64,000 nt of DNA. Source: UBA11891 sp965658355. Lineage in GTDB: Bacteria > Bacteroidota > Bacteroidia > Flavobacteriales > Flavobacteriaceae. The first letter of the stretch is position 1, and each line of letters begins with the position of its first letter. Where the stretch lies: the NCBI GenBank assembly GCA_965658355.1, contig CBFHRX010000001.1:62001-126000 (forward strand), read 5' to 3'. Below the pieces are notes generated by a model that ran no database searches, had not been told where the DNA came from, and saw only the letters and a program-made list of their open reading frames with translations. A program made the translations under genes and the position numbers. Shown one piece after another: positions 44,226 to 52,250 of this stretch.

Positions 44226-46268
44226 ATGAAACGCTATTTAAACTGGTTATTTTATAATCAACCCATTCTATACAAGGGGTTTCTATTTTTTCTTGTTAGC
44301 GGAGCTATTTTATACATGTTTCCAAAGGGCGGGAAGTTTCAATACGAATATCAAAAAGGGCTGCCATGGAAGCATGCTTCATTATATGCTCCTTTTGACT
44401 TCTCCATTCTCAAAACAGAAGAAGAGTTAGCAAATGAATTAAGGGCAATAGAGGAAGAAGTGAACAATTACTACCGCCTCGACACCGTACAAACAAAGCT
44501 TGGCTTAGCATTGTACGACGCAAATTTTGACACTTTTTTTAAAGCCGTATCGCCAGAAGAGAAGGAAGTAATTCGATTTCAAGGAAAACAATTTTTGACC
44601 CATTTGTATCGGCAAGGGGTATTGCCGATCGGGTGGGATTCTTCTAGCGAAATAGTTGTACTGGTGGAGGGGAATATAGAGCGCCAAAGGGTCTTATCTT
44701 CCTTTTTTCAAATGGATAGTATCGCAAAAGAGCTGCCCTTAAAACTCCCCAAAGAGCTGGTGGACTATCAAAAAAACGTTTACGATTTATTTTTTGAGAC
44801 TCTGACTCCCAATATTGTTCAAGATACCCTTACAGGAAATCAACTATTTACGGCACTTAAAGAAAGTATTTCCCCAACAAAAGGAATCATTACAAAAGGG
44901 AGTTTGATTGTTGCGGAAAATGAACTGGTTGTCGGTGAGAGATACCAGCAATTGCAATCCCTAGTAGCTGAATACCAAAGTAGCAGTTGGACGGGAAGGA
45001 AAGAGTTAATGAATGCAGTCGGCTATGCGCTGTTAATAGGCTTGGCCCTTTTTATGATCATGCGTTTCCTGTTTATCTACCGGCAGTCATTATTTGAAAA
45101 CAACAAAGAACTGACCTTTATTTTTTTCAATGTATTTCTAATGGTCATCCTAACGATCAGCATCCTCAGTTTCGACCCAAATTTGATCTACGGAGTTCCC
45201 TTGTGTATTCTGCCTTTGATGATTAAGGCATTTTTTGACGCCAGACTGGGATTGTTTATCCATGTGTTGACGGTATTGCTCTTAGGTTTTGTCGTACCCA
45301 ATAGTTTTGAATTTGTTTTCTTGCAAGTATTAGCAGGTATCGTGACCATTCAAAGTAGTACTAAATTATACCAACGCGCCAACCTCTTTATCTCTGTTGG
45401 TCAAATTGTTTTTATTTACCTCTTAGTGTATGTTTGCTTTACCTTTATTCACGAGGGGAGTATCGAAACGATAGCGCTCACAACTCTTGGTCTGTTCCTT
45501 TTAAATGGCTTGTTGACGTTATTTGTACAGCCTTTAATTTATTTATTTGAGAAGTTATTCGCCATGACGTCTGATATTTCTTTATTGGAGTTGTCAGATA
45601 CAAACACCCCTTTATTAAAGGCTCTATCTGACCAAGCCCCGGGTACTTTTCATCACTCACTGCAGGTTGCTAATTTAGCAGAAGCCGCAGCCAGTCAAAT
45701 AGGGGCCAATACGCTCCTAATTCGTGTTGGAGCCCTCTATCATGATATCGGTAAAATGAAAAATCCCACCTATTTTTCTGAAAATCAAAAAAGTGACAGC
45801 TCACCCCATTACGATTTAAATCCTCAGCAAAGTGCTGCTATCATCTTAAATCATGTATTAGAAGGAGTTACGATTGCAAAAAAGTACAAGCTGCCGGAAC
45901 GCATTATTGATTTTATACGAACCCATCACGGCACTTCATTGGTCTATTATTTTTACAGGCAGGAACAAGAATTACATCCGGAGCAAGTGATCGATACCAG
46001 TTTGTTTAAGTATCCGGGACCCAAACCCTTCTCAAAAGAAACGGCTATCTTGATGATGGCAGATGCGGTAGAAGCTGCTTCAAAAAGTTTGCGTGATCCC
46101 AATATTTCTAGAATCGAAGCCTTCGTAGAGCAGATTGTTCAAAAGCAATTGGACGAAGGTCAATTCAATACTAGTGATATAACCTTAGCAGAAATTGAAC
46201 AGGTCAAAAAAGTCTTGATTCGAAAGCTGTCCAACATCTACCATTTAAGAATAGAATATCCAGAATAG
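44226..46268 (+). CDS. 7TM-HD family membrane phosphodiesterase (PgpH-like)
   Basis: 680 residues. An N-terminal membrane span (about 15-35), a long extracytoplasmic 7TMR-HDED domain (to about 250), seven or so membrane spans (about 260-430), then a cytoplasmic HD domain with H476-H477-S-L, H506-D507-IGK and the HHGTSLVYYFY segment. In Listeria, PgpH degrades cyclic di-AMP, so this is a probable c-di-AMP phosphodiesterase. The assignment comes from domain order. Single gene; a tRNA-Ser gene begins 67 bp after. Confidence 0.9.
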   Translation: MKRYLNWLFYNQPILYKGFLFFLVSGAILYMFPKGGKFQYEYQKGLPWKHASLYAPFDFSILKTEEELANELRAIEEEVNNYYRLDTVQTKLGLALYDANFDTFFKAVSPEEKEVIRFQGKQFLTHLYRQGVLPIGWDSSSEIVVLVEGNIERQRVLSSFFQMDSIAKELPLKLPKELVDYQKNVYDLFFETLTPNIVQDTLTGNQLFTALKESISPTKGIITKGSLIVAENELVVGERYQQLQSLVAEYQSSSWTGRKELMNAVGYALLIGLALFMIMRFLFIYRQSLFENNKELTFIFFNVFLMVILTISILSFDPNLIYGVPLCILPLMIKAFFDARLGLFIHVLTVLLLGFVVPNSFEFVFLQVLAGIVTIQSSTKLYQRANLFISVGQIVFIYLLVYVCFTFIHEGSIETIALTTLGLFLLNGLLTLFVQPLIYLFEKLFAMTSDISLLELSDTNTPLLKALSDQAPGTFHHSLQVANLAEAAASQIGANTLLIRVGALYHDIGKMKNPTYFSENQKSDSSPHYDLNPQQSAAIILNHVLEGVTIAKKYKLPERIIDFIRTHHGTSLVYYFYRQEQELHPEQVIDTSLFKYPGPKPFSKETAILMMADAVEAASKSLRDPNISRIEAFVEQIVQKQLDEGQFNTSDITLAEIEQVKKVLIRKLSNIYHLRIEYPE

Positions 46269-46284
46269 TTTTTGGATAAGGATG

Positions 46285-46315
46285 TTGTTTTATTCAAGTT
46301 GAAAAAGTATTTTTG
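46285..46315 (+). promoter_or_regulatory. Bacteroidota promoter of the tRNA-Ser gene
   Basis: TTG at 46285-46287, a 20-nt spacer and TATTTTTG at 46308-46315: an exact -7 box at the right distance, 20 nt before the mature tRNA 5' end. Confidence 0.75.
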
Positions 46316-46335
46316 CACAAGTTCTAATACGTATT

Positions 46336-46419
46336 GGAGAGGTGCCAGAGTGGTAATGGAGCAGATTGCTAATCTGTCAACGCGTAAGTGTTGCCAGGGT
46401 TCGAATCCCTGTCTCTCCG
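46336..46419 (+). tRNA. tRNA-Ser (anticodon GCT)
   Basis: Class II tRNA with the acceptor GGAGAGG paired to the 3' CTCTCC end, a long variable arm (CAACGCG...GTG), the T-arm CAGGGTTCGAATCCCTG, and the anticodon loop centre GCT. CCA is not encoded, so it must be added after processing. Reads AGC and AGT codons. Confidence 0.97.
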
Positions 46420-46428
46420 CATATTTAT

Positions 46429-46457
46429 AAGCTTCTGTTCATTCAGAGGCTTTTTTT
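46429..46457 (+). terminator. Terminator after tRNA-Ser
   Basis: AGCTTCTG (46430-46437) pairs with CAGAGGCT (46444-46451) with one G-T; T run 46451-46457. It separates the two tRNA transcripts. Confidence 0.75.
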
Positions 46458-46507
46458 GAATAAATATAAATTCACGAGATTTTATATTTTTATTCTCTTT
46501 TTAGTCC

Positions 46508-46581
46508 GGTCGCGTAGCTCAGCTGGATAGAGCATCTGCCTTCTAAGCAGACGGTCATAGGTTCGAATCCTATCGCGATCA
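46508..46581 (+). tRNA. tRNA-Arg (anticodon TCT)
   Basis: 74 nt. Acceptor GGTCGCG pairs with CGCGATC, the D-arm holds AGCTCAGCTGGATAGAGC, the anticodon stem-loop CTGCCTTCTAAGCAG has TCT, and the T-arm is ATAGGTTCGAATCCTAT. No encoded CCA. Reads AGA and AGG codons. Confidence 0.97.
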
Positions 46582-46585
46582 CAGG

Positions 46586-46620
46586 AAACCTCGAAAACCT
46601 CAATTTTCGAGGTTTTTTTT
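46586..46620 (+). terminator. Rho-independent terminator after tRNA-Arg
   Basis: Twelve-base arms AAACCTCGAAAA (46586-46597) and TTTTCGAGGTTT (46604-46615) around a 6-nt loop, with T run to 46620, directly after the tRNA 3' end. Confidence 0.92.
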
Positions 46621-46717
46621 CCTATAAGCAATATGACTTTTTGTTAATTGCTCTATGTAACTGTAGTTGCTTTTATCCTGTGTAATTTCTTTTAGTTTTG
46701 TTTAAAATAATTTTAAC

Positions 46718-47014
46718 ATGATAAAACACTCTATACTTCTGTCCGCTTTCCTATCAGTAACTTTAATGGCTTCATGTGATAAAGATGAGGCTGATAACGA
46801 TGATTATGAAAACTATTCAGAATACGCTTCTATTGAAGCAACAAATCTGACTCAGCAGGTTAAAGATTCGATTGATTTCTATATAGCTACGAATCACCAA
46901 AACGCTTCTATTGTTGAAGTAGAAATTGACAATCAACTCATCGAGGTAGAACTCAATGACAAAACAGAATTGATTTTTGACCTTGATGGCGTTTTCCTAC
47001 GATACGATGATTAG
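46718..47014 (+). CDS. Small PepSY-like lipoprotein
   Basis: 98 residues. Signal with lipobox LMAS-C at the 19th-20th residue, then an acidic run, C-DKDEADNDD, which fits the acidic export signals for surface lipoproteins of Bacteroidota. The C-terminal 60 residues (VKDSIDFYIATNHQNASIVEVE, then IEVELNDKTELIFDLDGVFL) resemble PepSY-like (DUF2874) domains, often found in periplasmic or surface proteins. Function unknown. It stands alone between the tRNA pair and galE. Confidence 0.75.
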   Translation: MIKHSILLSAFLSVTLMASCDKDEADNDDYENYSEYASIEATNLTQQVKDSIDFYIATNHQNASIVEVEIDNQLIEVELNDKTELIFDLDGVFLRYDD

Positions 47015-47071
47015 TTTAAATTCTAAGGGGCATTCAATTAATACTTTTCTCTTACAAACTAAAATAAAAAG

Positions 47072-47079
47072 TACTTTTG
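47072..47079 (+). promoter_or_regulatory. -7 promoter box upstream of galE
   Basis: TACTTTTG, exact TAnnTTTG match, 51 nt before the first codon of the open galE frame. It predicts a transcript starting near 47084. Confidence 0.5.
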
Positions 47080-47129
47080 CTTAAGTTTATAGAATGATAT
47101 ACGTTATACTCATTCTTAATTAAAAGAGC

Positions 47130-48164
47130 ATCTCAAGTTTAAACAAAAAAATACTGGTAACAGGTGGGCTTGGTTATATAGGGTCTCACACAGTGGTGTC
47201 GCTTTTGAATAAAGGGTACCAGGTTTTGATTGTGGATGACCTTTCAAATAGTTCTTTAGAAGTTTTAGAAGGAATCCGAAAAATCACCTCTAAAGAGCCC
47301 CTTTTTGTTCAGCTTGATTTAAAAGAACAAGACAAAGTAAAGCAGCTGTTTAAAGAGCACTATGATATTGATAGTGTTCTTCATTTTGCTGCCTCTAAGG
47401 CGGTGGGTGAAAGTGTTCAGAAGCCCATTGACTATTATCACAATAACATCACGGGACTCTTACATCTTATCCAATCTTTTTCCCACCCAATAAATTTTGT
47501 ATTTAGTTCTTCCTGTACCGTATACGGACAGGCTTCCGAATTACCCATTACGGAAAGTACCCCAACACAGCGTCCAGAGTCTCCCTATGGGAATACCAAA
47601 AAAATAGGCGAAGAAATACTCGAAGATGCTGTTCGCACGGACAGCAATTTAAAAGCTATTTGCTTGCGTTATTTTAACCCAATAGGGGCACATCCGAGTG
47701 CATTGATAGGCGAAAACCCCAAAGATATTCCTCAGAATTTGGTTCCCTTTGTCACCCAATCCGCTATTGGAAAATTACCGCCTCTGACGGTTTATGGAAA
47801 TGATTATCCAACTCCAGACGGTACCTGTATTCGGGATTATATTCATGTGATGGATTTGGCCGAGGCACATTGCGCCGCATTGGAATATTGCGAGCAACAA
47901 GCTTCTGGATCCGATATGTCTATTGTGAACCTGGGAACAGGAACAGGACATTCTGTATTAGAAGTGATTACTTCTTTTGAACGGGTATCTGGCAGCTCAC
48001 TTAAGTATACCATAGGCCCTAGGAGAGAAGGGGATATAATAGCAGCCTATGCCAGTATCGAAAAAGCAAAACAGCTACTTCAATGGAGCCCAAAATTCAG
48101 TCTTGACGATGCGCTCGCTTCTGCCTGGGTTTGGGAGCAGAAAAACAATACAGCAGCAAATTGA
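47130..48164 (+). CDS. galE: UDP-glucose 4-epimerase
   Basis: About 344 residues if read from 47130. Extended SDR fold: KKILVTGGLGYIGSHTVV N-terminus with the GxxGxxG motif, FAASKAVGESVQKP, SSSCTVYG, catalytic Y-x3-K in SPYGNTKKIGEE, and CLRYFNPIGAHPS. It interconverts UDP-glucose and UDP-galactose. The frame is open after a TAA at 47121 but contains no ATG, GTG or TTG before the Rossmann motif; the first standard start, GTG at 47193, would remove it. A rare ATC at 47130 is my best guess for the start, or a small error in the sequence here. Confidence 0.88.
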   Translation: MSSLNKKILVTGGLGYIGSHTVVSLLNKGYQVLIVDDLSNSSLEVLEGIRKITSKEPLFVQLDLKEQDKVKQLFKEHYDIDSVLHFAASKAVGESVQKPIDYYHNNITGLLHLIQSFSHPINFVFSSSCTVYGQASELPITESTPTQRPESPYGNTKKIGEEILEDAVRTDSNLKAICLRYFNPIGAHPSALIGENPKDIPQNLVPFVTQSAIGKLPPLTVYGNDYPTPDGTCIRDYIHVMDLAEAHCAALEYCEQQASGSDMSIVNLGTGTGHSVLEVITSFERVSGSSLKYTIGPRREGDIIAAYASIEKAKQLLQWSPKFSLDDALASAWVWEQKNNTAAN

Positions 48165-48282
48165 GGGGGTTATAGAACGGATCAAGTTTATGATGATAAC
48201 ACAAAATCCGTTCAAATAGAATAAATTTACAATTGAATTCACCCATGCACTTTACGAATTGAAGTGTTCTAATTTGATTATA

Positions 48283-48828
48283 ATGAGAAAAAAGAGTTTG
48301 TCCTTCGTCTATTTAATGGTTTCGTTTTTACTTGTTCAATGTGGGGATTCAAAACCCAAGCCTGAGGTAAAGCAAGTTACTGTTTCTTCGAAAGAAGCCA
48401 AATCGCAATTCAAATCTGAATTGCCTTCAGATGAGCTATTAGCCAATTACATTGAAATAAAAAACGCGATGGTGAATGATGATGCAGTGCTAACAAGTGA
48501 GAAATTATCTGCATTAAAAACCCTTGTCGCTAAAAAAAAGACGGAAGAAGGGAAAGACGTCAATTTGGCACTATTGACAAAGATAGAAGCACTCGCTACT
48601 GCTATGGGGTCTCTTTCCTTTGAAGAACAGCGCTTTTCTTTTATTGAACTTACAGAATACTTTTTAGGGTGGCAAGAACACAATCCTGCATCAGAAACCT
48701 TGTACCTTCAGTATTGTCCCATGTACAAAGGTGGTAATTATTGGCTGAGCATGGAAGAAGCTGTATACAACCCTTATTATGGCAGTAAAATGCTACGCTG
48801 TGGGGTCGTTGAGAAGGTACTCCAATAA
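48283..48828 (+). CDS. DUF3347-like lipoprotein
   Basis: 181 residues from the ATG at 48283 (the frame also has a TTG eight codons upstream). Signal with a cysteine at about residue 20 in LLVQ-C, glutamine before it being unusual for a lipobox. A helical middle region is followed by LYLQYCPMYKGGNYWLSMEE and NPYYGSKMLRCG, which match the C-terminal signature of DUF3347 proteins, often linked to copper efflux or blue-copper-type genes and carrying cysteine and methionine ligands. No efflux genes are nearby. Two bases separate it from the convergent msrA. Confidence 0.78.
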   Translation: MRKKSLSFVYLMVSFLLVQCGDSKPKPEVKQVTVSSKEAKSQFKSELPSDELLANYIEIKNAMVNDDAVLTSEKLSALKTLVAKKKTEEGKDVNLALLTKIEALATAMGSLSFEEQRFSFIELTEYFLGWQEHNPASETLYLQYCPMYKGGNYWLSMEEAVYNPYYGSKMLRCGVVEKVLQ

Positions 48829-48830
48829 GT

Positions 48831-49451
48831 TTACTTCAAGCGAACATTGGTGTTGTCCATAAATTCCTTTCGTCTGGGCAAGGATACATTGTAGCCGTAC
48901 GATTGATTGACAACTTTTTCTCCCTTTAGAAGTCTTGCTACATAATTTTGATGGTAGTCTTCTGCCATGGTAAAAGGAGGTTTTTTGGATAACAGCACTT
49001 CAATTTTATGTCCTTTTAAGGTATCGAGATAGCCATTTACTGCTTCCATTTGGGTTTTGTTCTTTGGGAAAAGTATAGAACGATACGATTTGCCAAAATC
49101 GGGAGCTTGTCCGTAGGTGAATGGATTGGTGATATCAAAAAACACTTGTAGTAAATCTTCATAACGAACCTTATTGGGGTTGTATAGGACAGCCACAGTT
49201 TCAGCGTGATTCCCATGATCGTAATAGGAGGGATTGGCAAAGGTGCCACCGGCATAGCCTGAAACGACCTCTGTCACTCCATACACTTGTTCATAAACAC
49301 CTTCTACACACCAAAAACAGCCTGAAGCAAAATAGGCTACCTCATTTGAATCAGGAATTACCAGTGCATCAGCAGTAGCTGCTTTTTGGTGTTGGCATTG
49401 CACTGTCAGCATGGCAAGGATTAAAGTAAGGGAGCAAAGTAAGTATTTCAT
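48831..49451 (-). CDS. msrA: Peptide-methionine (S)-S-oxide reductase MsrA, lipoprotein form
   Basis: 206 residues. N-terminal signal with a candidate lipobox ending LTVQ-C, then the MsrA domain: catalytic cysteine in GCFWCVEG, followed by EVVSGYAGG, YYDHGNHAETV, and GKSYRSILF. It reduces methionine-S-sulfoxide. Paired conceptually with the lipoprotein MsrB at 3.3 kb, it would give both stereospecificities outside the cytoplasm. It is a single gene facing the DUF3347-like gene. Confidence 0.94.
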   Translation of the reverse strand: MKYLLCSLTLILAMLTVQCQHQKAATADALVIPDSNEVAYFASGCFWCVEGVYEQVYGVTEVVSGYAGGTFANPSYYDHGNHAETVAVLYNPNKVRYEDLLQVFFDITNPFTYGQAPDFGKSYRSILFPKNKTQMEAVNGYLDTLKGHKIEVLLSKKPPFTMAEDYHQNYVARLLKGEKVVNQSYGYNVSLPRRKEFMDNTNVRLK

Positions 49452-49693
49452 TATATGGCGTTTTAAGTAGTAGATTCGTTCTCAGCTAAGGTCTTTTTAT
49501 TTCGAAGATCCTTTCTAAATACATGATTTTAAAGACATTGACTGTCAGTTTATCTTTTTTAAAAAAAGGCTTTACAAATTTAACTTATTTTTATTTTTAG
49601 CATAGATTTATACATTATTCTATACCTTCAGAATTCAAATATGATATTCTTTAGTGGCATAATAAGGATCCTATAACCCTTTAAATCTTGTAA

Positions 49694-50809
49694 ATGAAAA
49701 TTGGCATTCCAAAAGAAATAAAACCCCAAGAATCAAGAGTTTCAGTAACTCCTGACGGAGTTCAGGAACTTAAAGATCAGGGACATACTATTTGGGTTGA
49801 AAAAGATGCTGGCTTGTTAAGTGGTTTTTCGAATGAGACCTACAAGCAAGCAGGAGCCCTGCTTGTCTCAACAGCGGATAAGGTATATGAAAATGCGGAA
49901 CTTATTGTCAAGGTGAAAGAGCCATTGGCTTCAGAGTATCCGCTTATTAAAGCACATCATACCGTATTTACCTATTTTCATTTTGCTGCCAGCCTTGAAT
50001 TGACTGAAGCGATGATGGCTTCAAAGGCTAGTTGCATCGCTTATGAAACCATTAGCCAGGGAGATCAATTGCCTTTATTGGTTCCTATGTCAGAAGTAGC
50101 GGGTCGCTTGGCCACACAACAAGGGGCCAAATATTTGGAAAGCTCTTTTGGAGGTGCGGGAATTCTCTTAGGGGGGGTCCCCGGGACTCCACCAGCCGAA
50201 GTTTTGATTCTCGGGGGGGGGACTGCTGGAACACAAGCTGCTTATGTCGCAGCAGGAATGGGGGCAGAGGTTACTATTTTAGACACCAATCTGAACCGTC
50301 TTCGGGAGCTAAAAGAAATAATGCCTGCCAATGTCAAGGCATTATTTTCTTCAAGAGCCATCATAGAAAAGCATGTTACTTCTAGTCAATTGATTATTGG
50401 AACTGTTTTAATTCCAGGAGACAAAGCACCTAAATTGATTCCAAAAGAAATGCTTTCTATTATGCAAAAAGGGACCGTATTAGTAGATGTCGCTATTGAT
50501 CAAGGCGGTTGTTTTGAAACGAGTGAACCTACTACGCATCAAGATCCTATTCGAATAAAAGAAGGAATTGTTCATTATGCCGTGACCAATATGCCGGGAG
50601 CAGTTCCTCAGACTGCTACCAAGGCGCTTACCAATGCGACCCTGCCTTATGTCAAGCGTATTGCTCAAAAAGGATGGAAGAAGGCCTGCCAAGAACATCG
50701 GGGAGTAGCGGAAGGCTTAAATATCGTTGACGGGGCTTTGATCCGAAGTGAAATTGCCCAATTATTTGGCAAAAAAGCAACATCTTTACAGCATACACTA
50801 GATTCATGA
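49694..50809 (+). CDS. ald: Alanine dehydrogenase
   Basis: 371 residues, the length of bacterial alanine dehydrogenases. Converts L-alanine to pyruvate and ammonia with NAD+. N-terminal GIPKEIKPQESRVSVTP, catalytic lysine in VKVKEPL, histidine in FTYFHFAA, NAD motif ILGGGTAGTQAAY (about 171-183) and VDVAIDQGG are the family signatures. The 242-bp region upstream is AT-rich but no clear promoter box can be picked out. The 3' end overlaps the DUF4442 gene by 4 bp. Confidence 0.95.
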   Translation: MKIGIPKEIKPQESRVSVTPDGVQELKDQGHTIWVEKDAGLLSGFSNETYKQAGALLVSTADKVYENAELIVKVKEPLASEYPLIKAHHTVFTYFHFAASLELTEAMMASKASCIAYETISQGDQLPLLVPMSEVAGRLATQQGAKYLESSFGGAGILLGGVPGTPPAEVLILGGGTAGTQAAYVAAGMGAEVTILDTNLNRLRELKEIMPANVKALFSSRAIIEKHVTSSQLIIGTVLIPGDKAPKLIPKEMLSIMQKGTVLVDVAIDQGGCFETSEPTTHQDPIRIKEGIVHYAVTNMPGAVPQTATKALTNATLPYVKRIAQKGWKKACQEHRGVAEGLNIVDGALIRSEIAQLFGKKATSLQHTLDS

Positions 50810-51255
50810 GCGCGTTACGAAAATACAATCTGTTTACGTTTACAAGCTTGCCATCAGCCTTTTGGGCAGGCGTTCGCGTAATCGGATTGGATGCAACCAG
50901 CTGTACTACTACTGTGAAATTAAATTGGTTTACAAAAAATCCATTTAAATCTATGTTTTGGGCCATACAAGGAATGGCAGCGGAGCTGGCTACGGGACTC
51001 CCCGTTACCCTAGAAATTCGAAATACCCAAAAACCCGTTTCGATGCTGGTGTTAAACAACAGAGCAAATTTTTCCAAAAAAGCACGTGGGCGCATAAATT
51101 TCATCTGCCATGACCGGCTGGCTGCAAAAGAAGCAGTCGAAAAAGCAATTCAAACAAAACAGCCACAGACAGTGTGGCTTACCTCTATTGGGACTGATGA
51201 AGCTGGAGATATCGTCTCTACTTTTGAATTCGAATGGACCCTTAAAGCAAAATAA
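50806..51255 (+). CDS. DUF4442 domain protein, thioesterase-like fold
   Basis: 149 residues, soluble. The N-terminal YNLFTFTSLPSAFWAGVRV and the NPFKSMFWAIQGMAAELATG segment (a long helix after a strand) match DUF4442, a hotdog-fold family related to acyl-CoA thioesterases. No catalytic residue can be assigned. It overlaps ald by ATGA and is followed in 2 bp by the nitronate monooxygenase-like gene. Confidence 0.8.
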   Translation: MSALRKYNLFTFTSLPSAFWAGVRVIGLDATSCTTTVKLNWFTKNPFKSMFWAIQGMAAELATGLPVTLEIRNTQKPVSMLVLNNRANFSKKARGRINFICHDRLAAKEAVEKAIQTKQPQTVWLTSIGTDEAGDIVSTFEFEWTLKAK

Positions 51256-51257
51256 AC

Positions 51258-52241
51258 ATGACAACATCAACTTCAACTTTTTTCAAGCATATTTCTTTCC
51301 CAGTAGTAGCAGCTCCCATGTTTCTAATTTCAGGGCCTAAACTGGTGATCGAATGTTGTAAAAATGGAATTGTAGGGACTTTTCCAGCACTCAACCAGAG
51401 AACCACGGAGGGTTTTGAGGAATGGGTCGTTGAAATCAAGACAGCGCTTGAAAAGTTTGAGCAAGAGACTGGGAAAAAGGCAGCTCCATTTGGTGTCAAT
51501 CTAATCGTTCATCCTACCAACCCGAGAGTACAACCAGATCTGGAAGTTTGTATGAAACACCAAGTGCCGTTAATCATTACTTCTTTAGGTGCCGTTTCTG
51601 AACTGGTAACAGCCGTTCAAAGCTATGGTGGGCTTGTTTTTCACGATGTTATTAAAAAGCGACATGCAGAGAAAGCAGCAGAGGCAGGAGTCGATGGATT
51701 GATTTTAGTGGCTGCTGGTGCCGGTGGCCATGCCGGGACATTGCATCCTTTTGCATTGGTCAATGAGATTAAAACCTTCTTTGATAAAACGATTTTGCTT
51801 TCGGGTTGTATTAGTACGGGTCGTGATGTTGCAAGTGCCTTACAAATAGGTGCTGATTTAGCTTATATGGGAACCCGTTTTATAAATGTTGACGAGAGTG
51901 AAGCCGACCAAGGTTATAAAGAGATGATCATTAACAGTAAGGCTGAAGATATTGTCTATACGGCTGCGGTTTCTGGTGTGCATGCTAATTTCTTACGTCC
52001 TAGCCTCGAAGCGATGGGAGTTACTGAAGAGATGTGGAAAAATTCTAAGAAAATTGATTTTGGTTCTGAGCTTGATGCAGCAAAGGCTGAAGCCAAAGCA
52101 TGGAAGACAATTTGGTCTGCAGGACAAGGAGTTACTGCTATACAAGATACGATCCCCACAGCTCAGCTTATTGCGCAATTGCGAAAAGAATTCATGGAGG
52201 CCATCAAAGCGCAAAAAGAACAATTAGAACGCTATAGCTAA
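51258..52241 (+). CDS. Nitronate monooxygenase (NPD) family FMN protein
   Basis: 327 residues, TIM barrel with FMN. Seen: PVVAAPMFLISGPKL N-terminus, GVDGLILVAAGAGGHAGT (the glycine-rich motif with the family histidine, about 150-165), LLSGCISTGRDVASALQIGADLAYMGTRF (about 197-225). The histidine in GGHAG is the typical catalytic base of NPD enzymes. It may oxidise nitronates such as propionate-3-nitronate, but this family includes other FMN enzymes. Third gene after ald and the DUF4442 gene. Confidence 0.88.
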   Translation: MTTSTSTFFKHISFPVVAAPMFLISGPKLVIECCKNGIVGTFPALNQRTTEGFEEWVVEIKTALEKFEQETGKKAAPFGVNLIVHPTNPRVQPDLEVCMKHQVPLIITSLGAVSELVTAVQSYGGLVFHDVIKKRHAEKAAEAGVDGLILVAAGAGGHAGTLHPFALVNEIKTFFDKTILLSGCISTGRDVASALQIGADLAYMGTRFINVDESEADQGYKEMIINSKAEDIVYTAAVSGVHANFLRPSLEAMGVTEEMWKNSKKIDFGSELDAAKAEAKAWKTIWSAGQGVTAIQDTIPTAQLIAQLRKEFMEAIKAQKEQLERYS

Positions 52242-52250
52242 GCCTTCGTA

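Noticed and set aside
50652..51104. 150-codon minus-strand frame across the ald and DUF4442 genes
   Set aside because: Opposite two recognisable genes and with no recognisable domain; explained by codon bias of the real strand.
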